Assembly: GCA_009695265.1 (NCBI GenBank)
Contig: SIBE01000008.1
Coordinates: 1 to 37,882 of the forward strand
Length of the DNA stretch: 37,882 bases
Reading direction: 5' to 3'
From: Pedosphaera sp.
GTDB taxonomy: Bacteria > Verrucomicrobiota > Verrucomicrobiia > Limisphaerales > SIBE01
Shown here: positions 28,861 to 37,882 of the stretch, piece after piece
Layout: each line of letters begins with the position of its first letter
Position numbering within the stretch: the first letter of the stretch is position 1
Translations under genes and position numbers: made by a program
Notes under the pieces: model-generated
The model's input: only the letters and a program-made list of their open reading frames with translations
The model's database searches: none
What the model was told of the DNA's origin: nothing

Positions 28861-29949
28861 ATGGAACTTTTTCACCGTATTTTGCAAACCGCCATCGACG
28901 GCGGTGCCTCCGATGTGCATGTCAAGGTTGGCACACCCATTATCTTCCGAATTAACCGCCACCTCGTCGCGATCGAATCGCCTACCCCCACCGAAGCGTG
29001 GGTGAACCACATTGTTGAAAAGATCGTTCCTCGTCATGCTCAGAAGAAACTGGAAGAAGAGCGCGAGGTTGATTTTTCATATTACATGCCAGGGCTCGGA
29101 CGCTTCCGCACTAACTTGTTTCAACAAAAAGGCCAGTTCTGTCTGGCTATGCGCTATGTCAAAACTAACGTCCCAAGTTTTGAAGCCCTCGGCCTTTTAC
29201 CTATTGTAAAGAAGCTCGCGGAGTCCGCTCGGGGCATCGTTTTGGTGGCGGGTTCCACGGGCTGCGGCAAGTCCACGACGCTGGCCGCGATGATCGAACA
29301 CATCAACAGCAATAGCAAAAAGCATATCATTACGTTGGAGGACCCGATCGAATATGTCTTCGAAGACAATCAATCCGTAATCGAGCAACGGGAACTCGGG
29401 TTGGATACCCTCTCGTTTCCACATGGTCTCCGCCATATTCTTCGACAAGACCCGGATATTATCATGATTGGAGAGATGCGCGACGCGATCAGTTTCTCGG
29501 CTTCGATGAGCGCTGCTGATACGGGACACCTGGTGCTCTCGACATTGCACACCACCAATGCCGCCCAATCCATCGGACGAATCCTTGACTTCTTCAAGGC
29601 CGACGAACGAGAGCAGGTCCGTCGGCAGCTCGCCGGAACGCTCCAAGCCGTGATCTGCCAGCGCATGGTGAACACGGCGACGGGAGGTGTGACTCCGGCT
29701 TTGGAAATCCTGATCAATACCGGCACCGTGAAAAAGCTGCTCGAAGAAAACCGCCTCGACAAGCTCCCGGGCGCCATCGAAACGGGGAACGAAGATGGGA
29801 TGCTTAGTTTCAATCAAGCTCTCTTCCAACTGGTGAAAGACCGGAAAGTGACCGAGAAAGAAGCCTTGGCCAAGGCCACGAATCCTCAAGCTCTCGAGAT
29901 GAATTTCAAAGGGATCTTCCTGGATGAAGGCCGACGCATATTGGGCTAG
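28861..29949 (+). CDS. pilT: Type IV pilus retraction ATPase PilT-like
   Basis: Walker A GSTGCGKSTTLAAMIEHIN, Asp box ITLEDPIEYVFEDNQSVIEQRELG, Walker B DPDIIMIGEMRD, His box TGHLVLSTLHTTNAAQSI. Confidence 0.95.
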   Translation: MELFHRILQTAIDGGASDVHVKVGTPIIFRINRHLVAIESPTPTEAWVNHIVEKIVPRHAQKKLEEEREVDFSYYMPGLGRFRTNLFQQKGQFCLAMRYVKTNVPSFEALGLLPIVKKLAESARGIVLVAGSTGCGKSTTLAAMIEHINSNSKKHIITLEDPIEYVFEDNQSVIEQRELGLDTLSFPHGLRHILRQDPDIIMIGEMRDAISFSASMSAADTGHLVLSTLHTTNAAQSIGRILDFFKADEREQVRRQLAGTLQAVICQRMVNTATGGVTPALEILINTGTVKKLLEENRLDKLPGAIETGNEDGMLSFNQALFQLVKDRKVTEKEALAKATNPQALEMNFKGIFLDEGRRILG

Positions 29950-29979
29950 CCGAGATTGGGAAATCCTCCGAGAAGGGAT

Positions 29980-31356
29980 CTAGCTCTCGTTCGACTCTCG
30001 GCCCCGTGTCGCCGAAGACGATAGTTGTTCCGGTCGGGGTGCCACATAAACCTCCTCGCCGTGGAGGTGCTTCACGATCATTTCCACCGTACGTTCGATC
30101 GATCCCAAGTTCTCCTTAACTACCTTCAACGCGTTGCGCCCTAATTCGAGCCGTCGCTTCGGGTCACTCAGCAATTCAACGAAAGCCTGCTCGAGTTCCG
30201 CCACGTTCTGGACTTGAACGGCACCTCGATTTGCGACAAAGGCTGCGGCGATTGCTTTGAAATTCTGCATGTTCGGTCCAAAAACAATGGCTTTGCCCAA
30301 GGCTCCCGGTTCGATCGGATTTTGTCCTCCCTCTGCCGTGAGACTCTTTCCGACAAAGATGACTGCGGCTGGCTCATAAAAATATTTCAGTTCGCCGGTC
30401 GTATTTACCAGAAGACATTCGACCTCCCTCGGTTTGAATTGAGTGGCGGTGCCGATTTCCGTCCGATAAACATGCTTAATGCCGCGCTCGCTCAATTCCT
30501 TCCCAACTGCCTTTCCTCGCTCAAAATGTCGCGGGACCAGGATGAGGAAAATGTCCGGAAATCGCTTTCGCAACCGGAGGAACAGGTCTGCCAGAATGGC
30601 TTCCTCTCCATCGTGCGTGCTGCCACCTACCAGAATGCGCGCGCCTTCGGGCACATTCAGTTGGCCGAAAAGAACAGAAACATCCAGGAGCGGACGCTCG
30701 TCCAACCGGGCGGCGTCGAATTTGAGGTTGCCAACAACATGAACAGCTTCAGACCGACATCCGAGTTCGCGCATTCGCTGGGCGTCGATTTCGTTTTGCA
30801 CACCGATTCCCGTAAATGACGCGAAAATCGGTCTAAATAAAAAGGCGAAACGCTTGTAGCCTCGGTAAGAACGCTCGGACATCCGGGCATTGACGAGAAA
30901 AATCGGGATTTTCTTATCGGCAATTCGCCAGAGAAAATTGGGCCAGATTTCCGCTTCGACGAGCACCACGGCTTCCGGGTCGATTGTTCGGAGAGCGCGA
31001 TCGACGCATTTGCGGCGGTCGATCGGATAATAGATTTTCTCGATATGATGGGGGAGTCGCTTCTGGAGCTCGCTCATGCCGGTCGAGGTCGTGGTCGAAA
31101 CGACGATTTTAAGGTTCGGCGCTCGGGGTTCTAGCGCGCGGATGAGTTGAGTGCAGACGTTGACTTCCCCGACGCTGACCGCGTGCATCCAAACGACGTG
31201 GCGATTGGTTAGAGCCTGCTTGATTCTGGTGCCATGCTGGCCAAAACGCTGGCCAAACCCTTGCCTCCAGTTTCCGCGCCGCCACATTTTCAAAAAATAA
31301 TACGGAACCGAGCCGATGAAGAAGAGGGAAAATAAGATGTTGTAGAGGCGCCGCAT
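29980..31356 (-). CDS. waaA: 3-deoxy-D-manno-octulosonic acid transferase (start at MRRLYNILFSLF; ORF open to 31386)
   Basis: WMHAVSVGEVNVCTQLIRAL, EAEIWPNFLWRIADKKIPIFLVNARMSERSYRGYKR, STHDGEEAI, GGQNPIEPGALGKAIVFGP. Confidence 0.95.
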   Translation of the reverse strand: MRRLYNILFSLFFIGSVPYYFLKMWRRGNWRQGFGQRFGQHGTRIKQALTNRHVVWMHAVSVGEVNVCTQLIRALEPRAPNLKIVVSTTTSTGMSELQKRLPHHIEKIYYPIDRRKCVDRALRTIDPEAVVLVEAEIWPNFLWRIADKKIPIFLVNARMSERSYRGYKRFAFLFRPIFASFTGIGVQNEIDAQRMRELGCRSEAVHVVGNLKFDAARLDERPLLDVSVLFGQLNVPEGARILVGGSTHDGEEAILADLFLRLRKRFPDIFLILVPRHFERGKAVGKELSERGIKHVYRTEIGTATQFKPREVECLLVNTTGELKYFYEPAAVIFVGKSLTAEGGQNPIEPGALGKAIVFGPNMQNFKAIAAAFVANRGAVQVQNVAELEQAFVELLSDPKRRLELGRNALKVVKENLGSIERTVEMIVKHLHGEEVYVAPRPEQLSSSATRGRESNES

Positions 31357-31357
31357 T

Positions 31358-32776
31358 TCAGGCCTTAAAAAAGAGCCACCAAACAATGATCAACGTTGGC
31401 AGCATGAAAGGCAAAGTGTATTTGAGAATGTAACCAAGAAACGACGGGGTATGGACGTGGTTATGGTGCGCGATAGCTTTCACCATGAAATTAGGTCCAT
31501 TGCCGATGTAAGTGTTCGCGCCGAAAAAGACCGCTCCAACGCTGATGGCCACCAGATACTTGTTCAAAGCCAGGTTGCCGACAAGATAAGCCGTTTCAAT
31601 TTGGTCAAGTGTCACGGATTTATTCGACAGTTCGACCGAATGATATTTTTGAAGGGCGATCAGCGTCTGACTGATCTGTTCGGCGTGAATCCCCGAAGCG
31701 GTTCCGCCGGCTTGAATCAGTTGATGAATCTTCTCGACCGTCTCCTGGTTGATCATGGCGCCAAAGATCACCTTCAAGAAACTCAAATAGGTGGGCGCGT
31801 TATCAAGAACGCTCGATAGAACTCCACTACCCCAGTAGAAAATGGAGAGAGAAGGATCGCCCATCTTTCCTGCGTTCAGTTGCAGCCAATCGAGCGCCGG
31901 CATCATCGTGGCAAATATGCCAATAAAGAGAATCGCCACCTCCTGAATTGGATGAAAATCAAAATCGTTCGCTTCGTGCACCGATTTCCGCGTCGTAAAA
32001 TAAGATCCGAAAGCCGCTCCCACCATCAAAGCCTCGCGAAGAAATTGTGGATGCGTGATGAACACCGCCGCCAGAATAACTCCAAGAAAAATTAGGTTCG
32101 CCAATCCATCGAAACGCCATTGATCTGGCGGCTCGACCAGTCGCTCCCGAACGGCCTTTGGGGCGCGTAAGTAATTTCGGTAATCGACCGCGAAAAACAT
32201 CGCCAGCAAAATTCCCACGGCCACAGCCCACATCGGCCAGCAATACTCCAAGGTCCACCAAAATGGAATGCCCTTCAGGTAGCCGAGGAAGAGCGGAGGA
32301 TCGCCAATCGGAGTCAAACAGCCGCCTACATTTGAGACGATAAAAATAAAAAAGACCACGTGATGTGCCGTGATCCGGTACTTGTTCATCCTTATCCACG
32401 GGCGAATCAAGAGCATCGAAGCGCCGGTTGTCCCGAGGAGATTCGCCAGGACTGCTCCGATGGCGAGAAACACAACATTCGCCAACGGCGTTGCTTCACC
32501 CTTAACCCTGATGTGAATGCCGCCCGAAACCACAAACAAAGAACCAATCAGCGCGATGAAACTGATATACTCCTTCGCTGTGTGAATCATGGCTTCATGA
32601 GCATGAAGACCAAAAAAATAATAGATCAAAGTGATCGCCCCCAAGCCATAGGCGACCTTCGGATAATGTTTGGTCCAGAAGTCCGCAAAGAATAACGGGG
32701 CCAGAGCAATTGTTCCTAAAAGGAGGATGAATGGCAAAATCATCCACGGATTAGGTTGAACAAGTGCATTTTCCAC
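31358..32776 (-). CDS. Sodium:proton antiporter-like protein (ArsB/NhaD permease superfamily)
   Basis: Multiple TM helices; NLLGTTGASMLLIRPWIRMN, FIVSNVGGCLTPIGDPPLFLGYLKGIPFWW, SVLDNAPTYLSFL. Confidence 0.88.
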   Translation of the reverse strand: MENALVQPNPWMILPFILLLGTIALAPLFFADFWTKHYPKVAYGLGAITLIYYFFGLHAHEAMIHTAKEYISFIALIGSLFVVSGGIHIRVKGEATPLANVVFLAIGAVLANLLGTTGASMLLIRPWIRMNKYRITAHHVVFFIFIVSNVGGCLTPIGDPPLFLGYLKGIPFWWTLEYCWPMWAVAVGILLAMFFAVDYRNYLRAPKAVRERLVEPPDQWRFDGLANLIFLGVILAAVFITHPQFLREALMVGAAFGSYFTTRKSVHEANDFDFHPIQEVAILFIGIFATMMPALDWLQLNAGKMGDPSLSIFYWGSGVLSSVLDNAPTYLSFLKVIFGAMINQETVEKIHQLIQAGGTASGIHAEQISQTLIALQKYHSVELSNKSVTLDQIETAYLVGNLALNKYLVAISVGAVFFGANTYIGNGPNFMVKAIAHHNHVHTPSFLGYILKYTLPFMLPTLIIVWWLFFKA

Positions 32777-32856
32777 GCTGCAAGGCTACGTTGCTGCGTG
32801 AAAAATGGTCAAACAGAAATCCAACCACAGAGGGCATTGTTACCGAGGAAATTTAA

Positions 32857-32941
32857 GCAGCCGCGAGCATCGGAAGGCTCGATGCTCGTTCGCCGCGGAA
32901 GCAAGACCTGCAAAGGCCGGCTGCGGCGAGATCAATCTCGC
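32857..32941 (-). other. Structured palindromic intergenic element
   Basis: GCAGCCG (32857-32863)/CGGCTGC (32918-32924) enclosing CGAGCATCG (32864-32872)/CGATGCTCG (32880-32888); adjacent palindrome GCGAGATCAATCTCGC at 32926-32941. Confidence 0.6.
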
Positions 32942-34032
32942 TAAGGCACTTTCACTCGCCAGAAACCTATCCCGTTTGTCGGGACTGGCAAGGTAGCCGT
33001 CTGCGGGTCGTTGGTCAGCGTCAGTGACGTGGCAAGAACCCAATTGGTTTTTCCGAGAGCGGAAACACGTTCTATCTCGTACCGCTTTCCGACCTCACCC
33101 CTCACGCTGAACAGCAGTTGACGATTCGACAAACTCACACCCAGTGACGGCGAACGTGGAACAGGAACATCACTCAAGTCAGGAATGCCATTGCCATTGG
33201 CATCATTCGAATCACTGATCCTGAGCAGCCAGAAAGCATAATCCTCCACGCTTGTTGTTAAATCGCCATCTTTAAACCCTAAAGAATTAACGTAGTTCGT
33301 ACTGTGGCGATCCAGCTCTTCCGACCCAAAAAAAACCGTGCTCCGGCCAGTTTCATCGGTCCACGAACCCGCACCCAGGCTCAAGCGGTCTGGAGTTACC
33401 TTAGCGAAATCGACTCTGCCCGAGAGTCTCTTCGAAGGCGTCAAGGTGTTGGTCAAAGTTACGAAGCCCACGACGTTGGTCGCAGACGTCGTATAATTCA
33501 GAGTTCCGATGAACTCCAGGATCTCATACGTAAGGTTAAACGTTAGGCCATAGCCGTCCATATTCAGTCGGCATGTGCCACTCTTCGAATTGGCTTCGCG
33601 GCTCCAGGTGGTTGTGATTTTGCCGCTTCTCTCAAAGTCTTCAAAAGTTCCGATGGTGGTGACTGCACTCACCGCTTGGCTCACCTCAAAAAAATCTGCG
33701 ATGGCGTTGGTATTGTCGTCTCTTGCCTCAGGCAAATTAAGAAAGAACGAGCCACTGACAGGCTCAAAAAAAATGTCACCGCCCAGCCGGTAGTAGCATC
33801 CATGGCTGCTGGGTGCTCCCACGGGCAACGGCGCCAGTTCGCCATTCACTGTCGATGCCGCCGACGAATCGGTCGTTAAGTCCAAGTTGTACCTAAGTCC
33901 TAACGAGGTCGTCGTGCCCGGCTGAAATCGCAAGGAAACACAATGCAGATTGAATTGTGCCTTTCCGGGGGTGGCGGCAGACGCCGAACCAAATAGAGCG
34001 AGTAGAACGAGGTGAAGAAGTTGTTTTTTCAT
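32941..34032 (-). CDS. Secreted hypothetical protein with C-terminal beta-type module
   Basis: Signal peptide MKKQLLHLVLLALFGSASAA; no recognised catalytic domain; C-terminus VGKRYEIERVSALGKTNWVLATSLTLTNDPQTATLPVPTNGIGFWRVKVP. Confidence 0.8.
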   Translation of the reverse strand: MKKQLLHLVLLALFGSASAATPGKAQFNLHCVSLRFQPGTTTSLGLRYNLDLTTDSSAASTVNGELAPLPVGAPSSHGCYYRLGGDIFFEPVSGSFFLNLPEARDDNTNAIADFFEVSQAVSAVTTIGTFEDFERSGKITTTWSREANSKSGTCRLNMDGYGLTFNLTYEILEFIGTLNYTTSATNVVGFVTLTNTLTPSKRLSGRVDFAKVTPDRLSLGAGSWTDETGRSTVFFGSEELDRHSTNYVNSLGFKDGDLTTSVEDYAFWLLRISDSNDANGNGIPDLSDVPVPRSPSLGVSLSNRQLLFSVRGEVGKRYEIERVSALGKTNWVLATSLTLTNDPQTATLPVPTNGIGFWRVKVP

Positions 34033-34202
34033 TTAATCCGCATGACCGTGTCTCGAAGCGTCAGCCTGTTAAGCAAAAGGCCAAGCTTTGGCTCACTATC
34101 TGACAGGAGCCATTCCCGGTCAATTGCCTTTGCGATCTAGGAGAGCGTCAAAAAGTTTTTCTTTTGGCTGATGATGTTTTGGAGCATAAGTGAATTCATA
34201 CC

Positions 34203-37200
34203 ATGAAACAGAATTCCCCCCGTCAGCAGTTGGCTTATCTCATTCGGAAAGCGGTTTGGACGTCGGTAGTCACAGTGACTTCCCTGCTTTGCCAGCTAGC
34301 GGCCATGTGCGCTGATCCTTTTACGGACGGCGTTCGAAACACTGATCCGTTGCCGCCGGCGGAGCAGTTGAAGAAATTTCACCTGCCGCCGGGATTTGAA
34401 ATTCAACTGGTGGCCGCGGAGCCAGACCTCCGCAAACCGATGAACATGGCCTTCGATGCGATGGGCCGGCTTTGGATCACTGAATCACGTGAGTACCCGT
34501 TCGCTGCGCCCCTCGATAAACCAGCGCGCGACACAATCAGGATTTTCTCCGACTTCGACGAAACTGGCCGTGCTCGCAAGGTAACGATCTTCGCGGACGG
34601 CCTCAACATTCCCATCGGCATTTACCCTTTTTACAGTCCCGCCAGCGATGGAAAACAGGGCTTCACTTGGAAATGCATCGCTTGGACCATCCCGAATATT
34701 TGGCTCATGGAAGATACAGACGGCGATGGCAAGGCGGACAAGCGCGAGGTGCTCTACGGCCCGTTCGATCACACCCGTGACACACACGGCAATCAAGCCT
34801 CTTTCCGGCGCGGCTTTGACGGCTGGCTTTACGCCACGCATGGGTTCAACAACGATTCTCATGTGAAAGGCCGCGATGGCCACCAAGTGGATCTCAATTC
34901 CGGCAACACTTATAGAATGCGCCTCGACGGCTCGCGCATCGAACACCACACCTGGGGCCAGGTGAACCCCTTTGGTCTTGCGTGGGACCCATTGGGAAAT
35001 CTTTATTCCAGCGATTGCCATAGCGCACCCACTTACCAACTGCTCGCCGGCGGCTTCTACCCGAGCTTCGGAAAACCCCACGACGGCCTCGGCTTCGCAC
35101 CGGTCCTCATGGAGCACAGCCACGGGTCAACAGCCATTGACGGCATGCTTTACTATGCCGACAACCTCTGGCCGGAGGAGTTTCACGGGAACACCTTTAT
35201 CGGAAATGTAATGACCAGCCGCGTCAACCGCGATCGCTTAACGTTCAATGGTTCCTCCCCTCAGGCCACAGAACTGAACGACTTCGTCATGAGTGACGAC
35301 CCTTGGTTCCGTCCCGTCGATAATCAGCTCGGCCCCGATGGTGCATTTTACATCGCGGATTTTTACAACCGAATTATCGGCCATTACGAAGTGCCGCTGA
35401 TGCATCCAGGCCGCGACCGTGAGCGCGGAAGAATCTGGCGCGTGGTTTACAAAGGAGCTGATGGCAAACTGAACCTTCACAAACGCACCCTCGACCTCAC
35501 CACGGCGACCGCCGAGCAACTCGTCAAGGAACTGGCTGACCCGAATCTCCCTTGGCGAATGCTGGCGATGAATCAACTTTCCGACCGTATCGGCAAAACG
35601 GCCACCAGCGCCTTGGACGCTGCGCTGAAGGCTCCGGTGAATGCATTCCAGCACGTCCACGCACTCTGGCTGCTGCATCGTCTGAATCCGCCGAACCCAG
35701 AATCCGGCCCCATTCCGGTGGCTCTTTACGCGGCGTCCAAGTCGAGAGAGACGCTCGTCCGCGTCCATGCCCAGCGCATCGCGGCCGACATCCTCTATCG
35801 CGGCAGTTTGCCCGGATTGACGCCGCGCACGGATTTGATTCAACGGGCGCTCCAGGTTGCGTCGGAGGGGTTGAAGGATCGAGATTCGCTGGTCCAGCGT
35901 TGTGCCGCTGAAGCGTTCGCAAATTTTAACAGCGACGGCGGCGACCTGCGCCCATTGCTTGATCTGCTCGCGCGCGTGCCAACGGCGGACACACACCTGC
36001 TCTACGTCGTACGCAAAGCGATCCGCGATCAACTCAAACACGAGGGGACTTTTAAGAAGGTGATGAACTCTCAATGGAGTAATGAAGAGCTGCAGGCAGT
36101 GGCAGATGTGGCAGTGGCTGTCAAATCGCCGTTGGCTGGAGCTTTTCTGCTCCGCAACCTTTCGCGCCTGAAGCAAGAGCGAGCCTCGCTCTCGGCTGCC
36201 CTTCAACACGCCGCCCGTTACGCCCGAGCCACTGAGCTCGATCAGATCGCCGCGTTCGCGCGCCAGAGGTTCGCCGATGACATCGATTTCCAAGTGGCGC
36301 TTTTCGCAAGTGTTGAGGAGGGTCTCGCCCAGAGCGGCGGAGATCTCAGCCCGACACTTCGAGGATGGGGAACGGACTGTTGCGCCCGGGCGCTCGACAC
36401 GACTCTCGACACGACTTGGTGGAACACGCCAATCGAGGGCGTAATTGATCCACGCAATCCATGGGCCTTCCAAGAGGGTCGTTGCGCGGATGGCCAGAGA
36501 GCGCGTTTGCTCTCCAGCCTGCCGTTGGGGGAGCAGCTCACCGGCAAATTACGTTCAATAATGTTCCCACTGCCCTCGCGGTTGAGTTTTTATCTAGCCG
36601 GGCACCAAGGCGAACCGAACCGTCCACCGCATCATCGCAGCGCAGTCCGGCTTCGTGATGCCAAGGACGGAGCTCTGCTCGCGGAAGCCTTTCCTCCACG
36701 CAATGATATCGCCCAGAAAATCACCTGGGACTTGGGGACACACACCGGTCAACAAGGCTACCTTGAAGTGGCAGATGGCGATACAGCCGACGCCTGGGCT
36801 TGGCTGGCGTTTGGAAGATTCGACCCGCCGGTAATGCCGCTTCCGCTAGTCGCGCCGGGTGACGTAGCGCGGCGCCAGCAGGTTGCGGCCGAAGTCGCCG
36901 GTCGCCGTCGCCTGCCGGTCCAAGCGCAAGTCCAGCACCTGGCCCTGCGCGCGGAGTTCGACCCTGATGCACGTGCGGCCGCCGCTCGCGCCTTGGCTGC
37001 ATTGGATCGCGAGACAGCTGCGAATGTTTTACCCCCAATCCTCAAGGACACTGCTCAGCCAATGCGTCTGCGTGAAGGCATCGGCGTAGCGCTCGTTGAA
37101 ACCGATTTGTCGCGGGCTCGTGCTGAAGTGCTCGCTGCCATGAAATCTGCGCCGCATCGAGTGCAACTGAAATGGTCTCAAACGCTTGCCGGCAGCGTCG

Positions 37201-37835
37201 CCGGGGCAGAGGCTTTGTTGCAGGCAGTTGCTGCGGGTAACGCATCGCCGAGCCTGCTTCAGAATCGTGCCGTGAGAGACAGGTTGCTCGCGGTCAACCC
37301 CGCTGACACCACGGCCCGGGTAGAGAAGCTCACGAAAGGTCTGCCCACAGCGGATACTCAGAGGGAAAGGTTGATCGCTCAACGCAGCCGGGCCTATGCG
37401 TCGGCTGTGGTGAAGATTCCCGAGGGCCAACGGGTGTTTCAGCAGAATTGCGCCGTCTGCCATCGCATCGATGGTCTGGGCGGTTTGATCGGACCGCAGC
37501 TTGACGGTATCGGCAACCGTGGACTAGAACGTTTGGTGGAAGATATGTTGGATCCTAATCGAAATGTGGATCGTGCGTTTCGTTCACATATCATCACGCT
37601 CAGCGACGGCGACGTAGTAAGCGGCCTCCCTCGGCGCGAGGAAGGCGAAATGCTGGTCTTGGCTGACTCGACTGGCAAGGAAATCGCCGTTCCAAAAAAA
37701 AACATCCAAGCTCGACGCGAATCCGAGTCCTCACTGATGCCGGAAAACTTCGGTGACATTTTACCGATCGAAGACTTCAATCACTTGATCGCCTTTTTGC
37801 TTTCCAAAGCGAGCCCAGTTTCGAAGCAGCCCTGA
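34203..37835 (+). CDS. PVC-type heme-binding CxxCH protein: beta-propeller dehydrogenase-like domain, HEAT repeats, C-terminal cytochrome c
   Basis: DPLPPAEQLKKFHLPPGFEIQLVAAEPDLRKPMNMAFDAMGRLWITESREYPF; VFQQNCAVCHRIDGLGGLIGPQLDGIGNRGLERLVEDMLDPNRNVDRAFRS heme-binding region. Confidence 0.93.
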   Translation: MKQNSPRQQLAYLIRKAVWTSVVTVTSLLCQLAAMCADPFTDGVRNTDPLPPAEQLKKFHLPPGFEIQLVAAEPDLRKPMNMAFDAMGRLWITESREYPFAAPLDKPARDTIRIFSDFDETGRARKVTIFADGLNIPIGIYPFYSPASDGKQGFTWKCIAWTIPNIWLMEDTDGDGKADKREVLYGPFDHTRDTHGNQASFRRGFDGWLYATHGFNNDSHVKGRDGHQVDLNSGNTYRMRLDGSRIEHHTWGQVNPFGLAWDPLGNLYSSDCHSAPTYQLLAGGFYPSFGKPHDGLGFAPVLMEHSHGSTAIDGMLYYADNLWPEEFHGNTFIGNVMTSRVNRDRLTFNGSSPQATELNDFVMSDDPWFRPVDNQLGPDGAFYIADFYNRIIGHYEVPLMHPGRDRERGRIWRVVYKGADGKLNLHKRTLDLTTATAEQLVKELADPNLPWRMLAMNQLSDRIGKTATSALDAALKAPVNAFQHVHALWLLHRLNPPNPESGPIPVALYAASKSRETLVRVHAQRIAADILYRGSLPGLTPRTDLIQRALQVASEGLKDRDSLVQRCAAEAFANFNSDGGDLRPLLDLLARVPTADTHLLYVVRKAIRDQLKHEGTFKKVMNSQWSNEELQAVADVAVAVKSPLAGAFLLRNLSRLKQERASLSAALQHAARYARATELDQIAAFARQRFADDIDFQVALFASVEEGLAQSGGDLSPTLRGWGTDCCARALDTTLDTTWWNTPIEGVIDPRNPWAFQEGRCADGQRARLLSSLPLGEQLTGKLRSIMFPLPSRLSFYLAGHQGEPNRPPHHRSAVRLRDAKDGALLAEAFPPRNDIAQKITWDLGTHTGQQGYLEVADGDTADAWAWLAFGRFDPPVMPLPLVAPGDVARRQQVAAEVAGRRRLPVQAQVQHLALRAEFDPDARAAAARALAALDRETAANVLPPILKDTAQPMRLREGIGVALVETDLSRARAEVLAAMKSAPHRVQLKWSQTLAGSVAGAEALLQAVAAGNASPSLLQNRAVRDRLLAVNPADTTARVEKLTKGLPTADTQRERLIAQRSRAYASAVVKIPEGQRVFQQNCAVCHRIDGLGGLIGPQLDGIGNRGLERLVEDMLDPNRNVDRAFRSHIITLSDGDVVSGLPRREEGEMLVLADSTGKEIAVPKKNIQARRESESSLMPENFGDILPIEDFNHLIAFLLSKASPVSKQP

Positions 37836-37882
37836 CAGATTGATCGAGAGTTGGTTCGCTGGCCCAACACCCTCGTTGGAAC

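Noticed and set aside
29197-29889. 230-aa minus-strand ORF
   Set aside because: Antisense to pilT, whose Walker and His/Asp boxes clearly define the coding frame.
34485-35123. 212-aa minus-strand ORF
   Set aside because: Antisense to the conserved N-terminal propeller of the PVC cytochrome.
35238-36473. 411-aa ORF on the minus strand
   Set aside because: Antisense to the well-supported PVC cytochrome CDS; composition is Arg/His-rich with no recognisable domain, typical of shadow ORFs in GC-biased coding DNA.
1-37882. tRNA/rRNA genes, CRISPR arrays, IS elements, prophage
   Set aside because: Intergenic regions are short and show no cloverleaf-like sequence, regular repeat-spacer pattern, transposase or phage structural ORFs on inspection; a tRNAscan/Infernal run would be needed to exclude small ncRNAs.

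Overview
The window reads as an ordinary chromosomal segment of a PVC-superphylum bacterium. The protein repertoire (PVC-type CxxCH cytochrome, CotH/lamin-tail giant protein, PmoA/DUF6807 family) suggests Verrucomicrobiota, possibly Pedosphaera/Limisphaera-like; this is an inference. About 27 CDSs are supported. In order they are: a DUF6807-like C-terminus, a membrane-anchored formylglycine-generating-enzyme-like protein, a 1697-aa CotH/lamin-tail secreted protein, a minus-strand block (TPR lipoprotein - cvpA - dnaG - nfeD - floA - small TM protein), a DUF362 protein, an HNH nuclease, a coiled-coil/TPR protein, leuC, an O-antigen ligase-TPR protein, FecR, a CHASE2-class III cyclase, coaD-yceD-rpmF-plsX-fabH, a PilZ-like protein, pilT, a Na+/H+ antiporter plus waaA, a secreted protein, and a large PVC cytochrome c. 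I saw no tRNA, rRNA, CRISPR, IS element, prophage or recognisable defence island. The observations most worth following are: (1) a perfect 12-bp terminator hairpin directly abutting the start of the CHASE2 cyclase gene, downstream of FecR; (2) a shared C-terminal module on two otherwise unrelated secreted proteins; (3) a structured palindromic intergenic element at 32857-32941; (4) a FloA/NfeD-linked small TM protein with a distinctive C-terminal motif; (5) an exported FGE with both catalytic cysteines; (6) a terminator-like hairpin between rpmF and plsX. None is proven to be a new system.
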